A DNA stretch of 64,000 nucleotides, taken from JBBDRW01 sp040905265 (lineage in GTDB: Bacteria > Bacteroidota > Rhodothermia > Balneolales > Balneolaceae). Below, in pieces: positions 6,488 to 15,254 of the stretch. Numbering within the stretch: the first letter of the stretch is position 1; the number at the start of each line of letters is the position of its first letter. Under the pieces are notes generated by a model. The model saw only the letters and a list, made by a program, of their open reading frames with translations, was not told where the DNA came from and searched no databases. The stretch lies in NCBI GenBank assembly GCA_040905265.1, contig JBBDRW010000147.1:27269-91268 (forward strand), given 5' to 3'. The position numbers were made by a program, and so were the translations under genes.

Positions 6488-9466
6488 ATGGATAAGGGAT
6501 CTTCTGTTATGAGATATAAAAATACTATACGACATATACTCTGCTATCTGCTGTTCGGTGGAGTGATTGGATTGGGAGCAGCAGACTCTCTCTCTGCACA
6601 GAGCCAGTCTGTCAGCGGAACGGTTACATCTGTGGCTGACGGAGAAGCGCTTCCGGGGGTGAATATTGCTGTGAAAGGGACGACGATGGGTACCACATCA
6701 GATTTTAACGGGGAGTATTCTCTTACTGTCCCCTCTTCAAGCGATACACTCGTCTTCTCGTTTATCGGTTATGAGACTCTGGAAGTTCCGGTAGAGGGAC
6801 GAAGTGTTATTGATATCGCACTTGTACAGGTGGCGATAGAGGGGGGCGAATTGGTTGTGATCGGCTATGGTGCCGTTCAGCGGAGGGATATAACCGGTTC
6901 GGTTGCATCCGTATCGAGTCAGGATATACAAGAGGTCCCCGTAAGTGATGCCGGCCAGGCACTTCAGGGACGTGCGACAGGTGTTGTGGCGCTTTCGTCC
7001 GGTAACAGGCCCGGCCAGGGTATGACGATTAGAATCCGGGGACGGCGCTCTCTGAGCGCTTCCAACGAACCGCTTTTTGTGGTCGACGGCATACCGCTGG
7101 AGGGGAATATTAATGATATCAACCCGAGGGATATCGAGTCGATGGAGGTGTTGAAGGATGCTTCAGCGACAGCGATCTACGGGTCAAGGGGTGCGAACGG
7201 AGTTGTGCTCGTTACTACCAGCAGGGGCGGGAACCACCCGACTACGGTCTCCTACTCCGGACATACCGGGATTTCACAGGTGTTGGGTACTCCGGATATG
7301 ATGAGCGGGCCGGAATTTGCAGAGATGAAGGAGATCTCCGGACGGAGCTTCACGGCGGCTGAAATGGATGCTATCCAGCGGGGCGTATCGACAGATTGGA
7401 TCGACCTGCTACTTGAAGAGGGGTATCAGCATAACCATCAGCTCACCATTCAGGGCGGTAATGAGAATACCCAGTTTTCAGTATCCGGAAATTTCTTTTT
7501 TGAAAGAGGGGTCATCAGTAATCAGGATTTTAACCGGAACACGTTCCGGGTGAACCTCGATCACAGCATTTCTGACCGGTTTCGAATCGGTACATCAACA
7601 CAGATCTCCAATCAGGTTCAGAATTGGGGGTCGAATCCGTATGGAGGGGCGCTCGCTACCAACCCGCTGGCAGAACCGTATGACAGTGAAGGGAATCTGA
7701 TCTATCGTCCCGGCGCCGACCCCTTGATCTTCAATCCGCTGGCGGATCTGGAGGACGATGTCTATGTGGATGAACGAACCAGGCTCCGGGTTTTCAGCAA
7801 CATTTTTGCGGATCTTCAAATTACCGACAATTTCAACTACCGGATGAATTTCGGCCCGGACTTTCAGGATTATCGCCGAGGCCTGTTTCAGGGAAGTTTG
7901 TCAGGGGCACGGCAATTTGGCAGCCCGTATGCCGCGAAAGAGCACAGCCGGAATATGACCTACACCTTTGAGAATATTCTCACCTTCCGGGAAGACTTCG
8001 GCGAGCATCATGCGATTGACGTAACCGGGTTGTACAGTATTCAGAAATCGACTCTGGAGGAGTCCGATATCTCTGCATCAGAACTGCCCTATGAGCACCA
8101 GAAGTTCCATAACATCGGAACCGGTGCGACCATCGAAGGCCTTGGAAGCAATCTGGAGGAGTGGGGGCTTATGTCCTGGATGGGACGGGTAAATTACCGC
8201 CTGATGGATCGCTATCTCCTTACGGTTACCGGACGGTATGACGGTTCCTCCCGCCTTGCGGAAGAGAACCGGTGGGGATTCTTCCCGTCGGCAGCAATAG
8301 GCTGGAGAATCAGTGACGAACCGTTTATGGCAGATCAGACTCTCTTCTCCGAGCTTCGTGCCCGGGTGAGTTACGGGGTTACCGGAAATACAGCCATTAA
8401 TCCCTATCAGACGAGAGGCGGACTGAACAGAACCAACTATTCGTTTGGTGGAAACTCTGCCTATGGCTACAGGCCCGGCTCGATTGCAAATCCGGAACTG
8501 AAGTGGGAGACCTCTGCAACATTCAACATCGGGATCGATTTTGGCCTCTGGAATGACCGCGTAGCGGGTAGCGTGGAAGTCTATCAGACGAAAACAACCG
8601 ATCTGCTGCTTCAGAGAAACATTCCGATTACCTCAGGATTCAACTCGGTTCTGGAGAATATCGGAGAGACGCAAAACAGGGGATATGAAGTCAACATCAC
8701 CAGCCGAAACATCAGTAACCAGAATTTCAGCTGGACTACAACTGCAAATATATTCGGAAACAGTGAAGAGATCGTTGATCTGTATGGAACGGGTACCGAT
8801 GATATTGGAAATGAGTGGTTTATCGGTGAAGCCCTTACCGTCTGGTACGATTATGACAAGACCGGTATCTGGCAGTTGAATGAAGCTGACCAGGCGGCTG
8901 AGTTCAGTCAGACACCCGGACAGATTAAAGTCAGGGATGTGAATGGAGACGGAAGGATCAATGAGCAGGACCGGGTGATTATCGGGACAGATATGCCGCT
9001 GGTTAATATCGGGCTGGGGAACCGTTTCCGCTATAAAGATTTTGACCTGTCGGTTTTTGTTTTCGGAAGTTTCGGGCATACCATCTTCAACAACTTCCAG
9101 GTTGCGAACAGCACCATGCAGGGGCGTTATAACAATCTCTCGATTGATTACTGGACGCCGGATAACCCGACAAATAATCATCCGGTTCCGGACGGCTCGC
9201 TGGAGCGGCCATTGTATGACTCTTCCAGGGGATACATGCCCGGTGACTTTTTGAAAGTGAGAAATATTCAATTCGGCTATAATCTGCCGGTTTCGTTGCT
9301 TGGCCAGGCAGGTATCCGGTCTGCACGAATCTATCTGAATGCCGAGACTCCGTTTGTCTTCTCAAGGCTTGATGAAGGAGTTGACCCGGAGCAGTATGGC
9401 GGCAGGATTGAGGGCAGTGTACCCAGTACACGCCTCTTCACGGTGGGCGTAAATATCAATTTCTAA
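6488..9466 (+). CDS. susC: SusC/RagA-family TonB-linked outer-membrane transporter
   Basis: A 992-residue TonB-dependent importer that moves oligosaccharides across the outer membrane with its SusD lid. Seen: signal peptide ending SLSAQSQ, the CarboxypepD-regulatory-like domain VSGTVTSVADGEALPGVNI (residues ~40-115), the SusC hallmark VIGYGAVQRRDITGSV, and the plug with SLSASNEPLFVVDGIPL and DASATAIYGSRGANGVVLV. The beta-barrel ends in VGVNINF with a terminal Phe. The annotated ATG is 6488; an ATG at 6509 has an AAGGGA nine bases before it and gives a cleaner signal peptide, so it may be the true start. At 992 residues it is of ordinary SusC size. SusD follows after 18 bp. Substrate is inferred from the downstream GH67 as a glucuronic-acid-bearing glycan. 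Confidence 0.96.
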   Translation: MDKGSSVMRYKNTIRHILCYLLFGGVIGLGAADSLSAQSQSVSGTVTSVADGEALPGVNIAVKGTTMGTTSDFNGEYSLTVPSSSDTLVFSFIGYETLEVPVEGRSVIDIALVQVAIEGGELVVIGYGAVQRRDITGSVASVSSQDIQEVPVSDAGQALQGRATGVVALSSGNRPGQGMTIRIRGRRSLSASNEPLFVVDGIPLEGNINDINPRDIESMEVLKDASATAIYGSRGANGVVLVTTSRGGNHPTTVSYSGHTGISQVLGTPDMMSGPEFAEMKEISGRSFTAAEMDAIQRGVSTDWIDLLLEEGYQHNHQLTIQGGNENTQFSVSGNFFFERGVISNQDFNRNTFRVNLDHSISDRFRIGTSTQISNQVQNWGSNPYGGALATNPLAEPYDSEGNLIYRPGADPLIFNPLADLEDDVYVDERTRLRVFSNIFADLQITDNFNYRMNFGPDFQDYRRGLFQGSLSGARQFGSPYAAKEHSRNMTYTFENILTFREDFGEHHAIDVTGLYSIQKSTLEESDISASELPYEHQKFHNIGTGATIEGLGSNLEEWGLMSWMGRVNYRLMDRYLLTVTGRYDGSSRLAEENRWGFFPSAAIGWRISDEPFMADQTLFSELRARVSYGVTGNTAINPYQTRGGLNRTNYSFGGNSAYGYRPGSIANPELKWETSATFNIGIDFGLWNDRVAGSVEVYQTKTTDLLLQRNIPITSGFNSVLENIGETQNRGYEVNITSRNISNQNFSWTTTANIFGNSEEIVDLYGTGTDDIGNEWFIGEALTVWYDYDKTGIWQLNEADQAAEFSQTPGQIKVRDVNGDGRINEQDRVIIGTDMPLVNIGLGNRFRYKDFDLSVFVFGSFGHTIFNNFQVANSTMQGRYNNLSIDYWTPDNPTNNHPVPDGSLERPLYDSSRGYMPGDFLKVRNIQFGYNLPVSLLGQAGIRSARIYLNAETPFVFSRLDEGVDPEQYGGRIEGSVPSTRLFTVGVNINF

Positions 9467-9484
9467 AGAAAAGGTTTCAGAACA

Positions 9485-11157
9485 ATGAAAAAATCAATGT
9501 ACAGATATCTACTCTCAACACTTGTCCTGGGATCATTGGTTGTTATCGCTTCCTGTGATGTCCTGGATGAACAGATCGTCTCCGGTGTTACCGTGGACGC
9601 ACACTACAGTACTCCGGCAGGGTTTGAAGACGCTGTGAATGCCGCTTATGTTCAGTTGCGTCAATATTACGGTTCCGAGCAGGGGGGCAACCTCAACGCT
9701 TTGGGTANNNNNNNNNNGATATTATCTCAAACGGCGGTCATGGAGGTTTTCACTACATGAATCAGTACACGGCCGGCCTGAATTCGGAGTCATCGCCGTT
9801 CTGGCACATCTGGAATAACTTCTACCAGGCGATCAATACCTGTAATGCCGCTGTAAACCGTGCCTCGGAGCTCGATTTACCACAGTCTGAACGGGATGCA
9901 AAAGTAGCAGAAGTCCGGTACCTGAGGGCACACTACTACTTTCTGCTGGTTCAGAACTTCGGGCCGATACATCTGACACTGGATGAGACAATCGGTGTGG
10001 AGATCGATGCGAACCGGACATCGGAAGATGTGGTTTACGATGCGATCATCAGCGATCTGGACTTTGCAATTCAAAATCTTCCGGTGGTCCAGAGTGACTG
10101 GGGAAGAGCAACGGAACCGGCAGCCAAGCATCTGTTGTCACTGGTCTATCTGACCAGAGGGTATCAGGATTTTGGTGCAGGTAGTGATTTCGCCATGGCA
10201 GCACAACTGGCTGACGAAGTGATCAATGACTACCACCACCGTTTGCTGGACGATTTTGCCGATGTCTTTGATCATGACAACGAGCAGAATGACGAAGTGA
10301 TCTGGTCCGTTCAGTATACGGATGATCCTCTCATAAACGATCCCGGAAACCACAGCCACATGCACTATCGCCCCTGGTATGAGGTATTCAGTAATGGGTT
10401 GGATCGTGCGCTGGAACCCGGATACGGGCGGCCCTGGATCCGGTTTCGGCCATCCCCGTTCGGGATGGAGAATTTCCGGCCGCTGGATGTTGACTCTCGT
10501 TATGAGAAGTCATTTCAGGATGTCTGGTATTTCAATACGGAAAACGGGATTCCGGACGGAGCAGCGGTTGGGGATACAGCTGTGTGGGTCACCGACAAGT
10601 TCTTGACCCAGGCGGATGTGGATGAGATTGAAGGCCGTCTGCCGGGAGTAAATCTGATGACCTGGAATATGGACAACGAAAGCGATCCCTGGTATTGGGA
10701 CATCAATATGTTTCCAAACCTGACCAAAGTGGATGATTTCAAACGCCCCTCGGTAAATCATGCGGATGGAAACCGGGATTATATCGTTTACCGGCTTGCC
10801 GAAACCTATCTGAATGCTGCGGAAGCGTTGGTGATGAACGGACAGGCATCAGAAGCGGTACCCTATGTCAATGCGGTTCGTATGCGGGCAGCCCACCCTG
10901 GCCGTACAGCAGAGATAGTAGTCACTGCGGCAGACCTGGATCTAGACTTTATTCTGGATGAACGTGGCAGGGAGCTTTACGGGGAGCAGAAGCGATGGCT
11001 GGATCTGAAGCGGACGGGAAAACTGGTGGAGAGGGTAAGGCTCTACAATCCAACCGTTGGAGCCCAGAATATTCAGGACCACCATGCACTCCGTCCGATT
11101 CCGGCGAATCAGTTGACAAGGACGTCCAGCGACTATCCACAAAACCCGGGCTACTAA
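9485..11157 (+). CDS. susD: SusD/RagB-family glycan-binding lipoprotein, interrupted by an assembly gap
   Basis: Surface lipoprotein that captures glycan for SusC. Seen: lipobox VVIASCD near residue 25, TPAGFEDAVNAAYVQLRQYYGSEQGGNL, then after the gap NGGHGGFHYMNQYTAGL, TPR-like helices with AEVRYLRAHYYFLLVQNFG (a SusD signature), and a C-terminal part with YRLAETYLNAAEALVMNG, FILDERGRELYGEQKRWLDLKRTGKL and RPIPANQLTR. The two halves are in different frames on either side of 10 N at 9708-9717. The flanks read ...ALG then DIISNGGHGG, which would join as the usual LGTD if two bases were missing, so the shift comes from a placeholder gap. It is an intact gene in the organism, most likely about 555 residues. 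Confidence 0.92.
9708..9717. other. Assembly gap (10 N) inside susD
   Basis: Ten consecutive N. The round length is typical of a scaffolding placeholder. The flanking susD frames differ by an amount compatible with 2 (or 5, 8...) missing bases, so the true gap is not 10. Confidence 0.98.
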
Positions 11158-11194
11158 AGGGGTTGTCTGGAGTTCTTGCAAGGCTCCAGATGGA

Positions 11195-11262
11195 GTTCCG
11201 TCAACCATGCGATACAGGAATTCTTCCAGATGGCGGAGCCACGCAGGAAGTTGGTTGACAGA
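11195..11262 (+). repeat. REP-like intergenic repeat, copy 1
   Basis: Bounded by GTCAACCA (11200-11207) and TGGTTGAC (11252-11259). It contains TCAACCATGCGAT, 13 bases identical to the minus-strand copy at 62013-62071, with both copies continuing AGG and ending GGTTGACA. Two copies in different intergenic places suggest a small dispersed palindromic repeat family. Confidence 0.5.
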
Positions 11263-11277
11263 TACTATTCCCATAGA

Positions 11278-11328
11278 TTAAAATGCTGCCCTGGAGAGTA
11301 GCGTTTTCTCTTCAGGGCAGCATTTTAA
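11278..11328 (+). terminator. Strong hairpin terminator between susD and the PmoA-ThuA gene
   Basis: The 16-base arm TTAAAATGCTGCCCTG (11278-11293) is the exact reverse complement of 11313-11328. The stem has a GC-rich core and an A-run before and a T-run after, so it can terminate in either direction. It lies about 120 bp after the susD stop. Confidence 0.8.
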
Positions 11329-11452
11329 GCAAATGGCAAACCTCTGTTCGGCACCCCTGGAGTCTGTCGGACTTGCGGAATCCAAACTCTGAGTGTCCTT
11401 CTTACTTCACTTTAGGTACATTGCACCTTCAAAATTGAAGTTGCAGGTCGTG

Positions 11453-11466
11453 TACCAAACGTTCAG
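11453..11466 (+). promoter_or_regulatory. Candidate LacI-type operator before the PmoA-ThuA gene
   Basis: CAAACGTT at 11456-11463 is centred on CG like the susC site, only 22 bp before the start at 11485. The outer bases are poorly symmetric. It follows a strong terminator, where a second regulated promoter would be needed. Confidence 0.4.
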
Positions 11467-11484
11467 ACAGTATTCAAAAACATT

Positions 11485-13503
11485 ATGCACAGATGTATTG
11501 ACAGATTCGCAATACTTCTACTCATTTCAGGAGTATGGCTGGCCGCGGTACCCGCGGGAGTAACAGGACAATCGGCAGTTCCGGTGCCGGAAACTCTTGC
11601 GGAGATCGCCGTATATGCCGGAGAATATGACCGGCTGAATACTCCGGTAACCGCTTCCCTGCAGGGTGTACGCTTGTCACAGGATGGGATACATGCCCTT
11701 CAACTGGTTGAAGTTACTGCCGGCCTGGAGCGGCCGGTGTCTTCGCAGGTACAGCCGGGACTTCCGGGGACTCTTTCCTGGATTCTCGACGATGAAACAG
11801 GCCGGGGTGAAGTGAGAAACTATGAACTTCGCCTCACACCTCCGGACGGGTCCGTTCAGCCGGCACAAATCGTGGATTTGGAGGACAACGGGGAGGAGTT
11901 ACTGATTACGTTTGACGGCAAACCAGTTTTGAACTACAGATACTCCGTCATGGAAGTCCCGGACGGGGTTGATGAAATCTACACGAGAGGTGGTTATATC
12001 CACCCGATCTGGTCCCCTGGCGGGGAGATTCTCAGTAGAATCCAGCCTCCGGATCACTATCATCACTACGGGATCTGGAATCCCTGGACGCAGACCGAGT
12101 TTGAAGGGAGGGTTGTCGATTTTTGGAATCTTGCAAAGGGGGAGGGAACAGTCCGGTCTGAACATATCCCGGAACGGACAAGCGGCGATGTGTTTGGCGG
12201 TTTTAAGGCCCTTCACGACCATGTCGATTTTACCGGCCCGGCAGGAGAGAAAGTCGCTCTGAATGAGGAGTGGGATGTCGACGTTTGGAATGTCAGGGCA
12301 GAAGCCGGACAGGAGATTTGGCTGATCGATTTTGTTTCGACACTCAGTCCGGCAACGTCCGAGCCTTTCACGATTCTCGAGTACCGGTATCAGGGGTTCA
12401 GTTTGCGGGCTACCGAACGCTGGAATGACGAGAATGCTGACCTGCTTACTTCGGAGGGGTATGACAAGAGCAATGCAAATGCAACGCGTGCCAGATGGAT
12501 CGATGTAAACGGCATCTCGGATGTACCTGAAGGGAGGTCCGGGATTCTCTTTATGACTCATCCGGAAAATTACAACTTTCCGGAACAGCTCCGGATCTGG
12601 CCGGTTGGTACAAACGGCGGAGTTGAAAATGTCTATATCAATTTTAATCCGGCGCAGGATCGTGATTTCATATTGCAACCGGGAAAGTCTTATACCCTGA
12701 AACACCGCATGCTGGTATACGATGGAAGGATTACTCCGGAGGTTGCTGACCGCATCTGGAGCGATTACGCCAGCCCGCCGGCCGTAGAGGTACAGCCGGT
12801 GGATGCCCTTTCAGGGGCGCGGGTGCTGGTGTACACCCGGAATGGCGAGGGGTATGTACATGACAACCTCTCTTACAGTGTAATGGCGATTGAGAAACTG
12901 GGTGAAGAGAACGGGTTCAGGGTAGATGTCTCCAACAACCCTTCTCATTTTACCCTTGAGAATCTGAGCCGTTATGACGCGCTCATCTTCTCCAATACCA
13001 ACAATGACATTTTTGAGACAGCGGCCCAGAGAGAAGCCTTGCAGGAGTATATACAGAACGGCGGCGGATTCCTCGGTATTCACTCTGCATCAGGATCAGA
13101 GCGCTCCTGGCCCTGGTTTTCACAGTTGCTTGGCGGGAATTTTGTTCGTCATGCACCGCAGCAGGATTTTACTGTGAACGTGCTGGACCAAAGCCACCCC
13201 TCTACCTCTTTCCTGCCCGACCGGTGGGAGATTGAAAGTGATGAGTGTTACTTCATGGATGAATTGAACCCCCGGATACGGGTGCTCCTTTCAGCTGATC
13301 TCTCAACTGTTTCAGATGAAGGCCGTGATGAGTTTCCCGGAACTCTCTTCGGAGAGGAGTTCCCTCTTGCGTGGTATCAGACGTTTGACGGCGGCCGTCA
13401 GTGGTACACATCACTTGGGCACAGGCCGGAACAGTATGAAGATCCTCTGTTTTTAAGGCATATCCTGGGCGGCCTCCGCTGGGTAGTAAGCGGGTCACCA
13501 TAA
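11485..13503 (+). CDS. PmoA-like (DUF6807) / ThuA-domain fusion protein, exported
   Basis: A 672-residue two-domain protein with a signal peptide (LLLISGVWLAAVPAGVTGQ). Residues ~30-420 resemble the PmoA/DUF6807 family: IYTRGGYIHPIWSPGGEIL and the His-rich DHYHHYGIWNPWTQ are its hallmark. Residues ~430-670 are a ThuA domain: RVLVYTRNGEGYVHDNLSYSV, DALIFSNTNNDIF, GGGFLGIHSASG and the closing HILGGLRWVVSG. ThuA-fold proteins take part in keto-sugar handling (ThuA/ThuB act on 3-keto-disaccharides in rhizobia), and DUF6807 proteins sit in similar loci with unknown activity. The position just before two Gfo/Idh/MocA genes supports joint work outside the cytoplasm. The domain calls are solid; the reaction is unknown. 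Confidence 0.87.
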   Translation: MHRCIDRFAILLLISGVWLAAVPAGVTGQSAVPVPETLAEIAVYAGEYDRLNTPVTASLQGVRLSQDGIHALQLVEVTAGLERPVSSQVQPGLPGTLSWILDDETGRGEVRNYELRLTPPDGSVQPAQIVDLEDNGEELLITFDGKPVLNYRYSVMEVPDGVDEIYTRGGYIHPIWSPGGEILSRIQPPDHYHHYGIWNPWTQTEFEGRVVDFWNLAKGEGTVRSEHIPERTSGDVFGGFKALHDHVDFTGPAGEKVALNEEWDVDVWNVRAEAGQEIWLIDFVSTLSPATSEPFTILEYRYQGFSLRATERWNDENADLLTSEGYDKSNANATRARWIDVNGISDVPEGRSGILFMTHPENYNFPEQLRIWPVGTNGGVENVYINFNPAQDRDFILQPGKSYTLKHRMLVYDGRITPEVADRIWSDYASPPAVEVQPVDALSGARVLVYTRNGEGYVHDNLSYSVMAIEKLGEENGFRVDVSNNPSHFTLENLSRYDALIFSNTNNDIFETAAQREALQEYIQNGGGFLGIHSASGSERSWPWFSQLLGGNFVRHAPQQDFTVNVLDQSHPSTSFLPDRWEIESDECYFMDELNPRIRVLLSADLSTVSDEGRDEFPGTLFGEEFPLAWYQTFDGGRQWYTSLGHRPEQYEDPLFLRHILGGLRWVVSGSP

Positions 13504-13572
13504 TTTTACAGGATCAGGCCTGTCCTGAACCGGTTCTCACAATCAGGCAGATAAACATAAAATCTACAGATC

Positions 13573-15015
13573 ATGAATAAAAAGAAAAATAACAGGAAGG
13601 ATGGTATGACCAGGCGGGAGTACCTGAAAAAATCTGTGTTGGGAACGGCCGGGCTGTTTGCAGCACCGTCAATTGTACCCTCTACTGTATTTGGAAAGAG
13701 CGCACCAAGTGAAAAGATCCATGTAGCACAGATTGGATTCGGACGGATCGCCAGATTGCATGACCTTCCGGAGACCATGAAGGAGGAGGGTGTGCGCGTT
13801 GTGGCAATCAGTGAAGTGGACAGAAATCGCCTTGAAGATGGGAAACGGTTCGTTCAGGGGTGGTATGAGCAGCAAACAGGCCGAACCGATTATATAGATG
13901 TACAGCTTTATCAGGATTACCGGGAGATGCTTGAGGATCCGGGAGCAGACATTGATGCTGTTATTGTCAGCACACCTGATCACGGCCACCTGTTACCGGT
14001 CGTTCACTCAGCGATAAAAGGGAAGGATATTTACCTGCAAAAACCTCACTCACTGACCGTTCGCGAGGGGCGTACGATGACCGATATTCTACAGAGAATG
14101 GGTACGGTTTTTCAGATCGGAAGCCAGCAGAGGGCCATGCACCCCTGGCCCCAGTTCAAGCGTGCGTGTGAACTGGTAAGGAACGGGCGGATCGGAACTA
14201 TTCATACCATTTATGTCGGTTTACCGGGGGACCCGCCCGGAGGAGATCCGACCCCGATGCCTGTACCGGAGAACCTGGATTACGATTTATGGCTGGGACC
14301 AACTCCCAGAGTGCCCTATACAATAGACCGGGTACATCCGCAGGAGGAGTACGGACGTGGAGGCTGGCTGCGCTGTGAACAGTTCTCGGCCGGGATGATT
14401 ACAGGATGGGGCGCACACCATCTGGATATCGCGCACTGGGGAATGGGGATGGAGTATACCGGGCCGATTGAACTCGAGGCGACGGCTGAATTTCCAACGG
14501 AAGGACTTTGGAATGTTCACGGGCCGTTCAAGGTAGAGGCGAAATATGCCAACGGGGTTACCATGCATGTTTCCGGCGACTATCCCAATGGAGTGCGTTT
14601 TGAAGGAGATGAAGGGTGGATCTTTGTTACTCGCGGTGCTGCTCAGGTGACAGACAGCGATCCTGATACCGGTGAACCGTTGGAAGCCCCCTTGAGGGCA
14701 AGTGATCCATCCATTCTTACTTCTGAAATCGGGCCGAATGAACTTCATCTGAAGGGTGTGGAGGGGGAAGAGCACCATACAAACTGGATTCGAAATATTC
14801 GAAACCGGAGTGTGAATACCTATGCACCGGCCGAGATTTCGCACCGTTCAACGTCCGCATGCCTGATCTCCCATATCGCGATGAAACTCCCGAGGAGACT
14901 CTATTGGGACCCGGTTAATGAGCGATTTAAGAATGATGACGAGGCGAATGCCATGCTCTCCAGGCCACAAAGGTATCCCTATACAGTTTCTGAAATTCCC
15001 GGGTTAAACCTGTAA
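13573..15015 (+). CDS. Tat-exported Gfo/Idh/MocA-family oxidoreductase
   Basis: A 480-residue NAD(P)-dependent sugar oxidoreductase folded before export. Seen: twin-arginine leader MTRREYLKKSVLGTAG, hydrophobic LFAAPSIVPSTVFG, then the Rossmann start HVAQIGFGRIARLHD (GxGxxA), DAVIVSTPDHGH, and the active-site motif YLQKPHSLTVREG, a QKP variant of the superfamily's EKP. GGWLRCEQFSAGMITGWGAHHLDIAHWGMGM contains the usual catalytic-region His residues. Exported members keep a tightly held cofactor. With DUF1080 and ThuA in the same locus it is a candidate glycoside 3-dehydrogenase. The ATG at 13573 is used; an internal ATG at 13606 begins exactly at the Tat motif and is equally possible. It lies 69 bp after the PmoA-ThuA stop. 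Confidence 0.9.
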   Translation: MNKKKNNRKDGMTRREYLKKSVLGTAGLFAAPSIVPSTVFGKSAPSEKIHVAQIGFGRIARLHDLPETMKEEGVRVVAISEVDRNRLEDGKRFVQGWYEQQTGRTDYIDVQLYQDYREMLEDPGADIDAVIVSTPDHGHLLPVVHSAIKGKDIYLQKPHSLTVREGRTMTDILQRMGTVFQIGSQQRAMHPWPQFKRACELVRNGRIGTIHTIYVGLPGDPPGGDPTPMPVPENLDYDLWLGPTPRVPYTIDRVHPQEEYGRGGWLRCEQFSAGMITGWGAHHLDIAHWGMGMEYTGPIELEATAEFPTEGLWNVHGPFKVEAKYANGVTMHVSGDYPNGVRFEGDEGWIFVTRGAAQVTDSDPDTGEPLEAPLRASDPSILTSEIGPNELHLKGVEGEEHHTNWIRNIRNRSVNTYAPAEISHRSTSACLISHIAMKLPRRLYWDPVNERFKNDDEANAMLSRPQRYPYTVSEIPGLNL

Positions 15016-15254
15016 ATTGGATTCGTGCCGCTAACCTGTTTCGAAGCAGTGTCAACACTCCTGTTTCTTTACCTTCAGGCGGAGAAAACCTGCCGGGATA
15101 TGGGTCATCTGCTGTTTCGTTCAGACGCTTTGGGTTTGATGAAGTCGTATCGGATATCGACCCGAGGTATATATGCGCCACTGGAACAGAAGCTCTTGTT
15201 TTGCTTATATCTGGCAGCTGACCTGACCCGGATAGAAAAATTATGTAACTTATT

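Larger units (their letters stand above)
11158..11484. other. Spacer after susD with repeat, terminator and second operator candidate
   Basis: 327 bp without a gene. It holds a short inverted repeat (GTCAACCA 11200-11207 against TGGTTGAC 11252-11259) with a word shared with the spacer before pth, a strong hairpin at 11278-11328, and a LacI-type half-operator at 11453-11466. This arrangement splits the locus into two transcription units, susCD and the enzyme genes. Confidence 0.65.

Noticed and set aside
9485..11157. susD as a pseudogene with a frameshift
   Set aside because: The change of frame coincides exactly with 10 N, and the family motif is restored if two bases are missing; the rest of the gene is intact.
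11899..12705. A 268-codon open frame antisense to the PmoA-ThuA gene
   Set aside because: It lies wholly opposite a gene with clear domains and shows no family motif.
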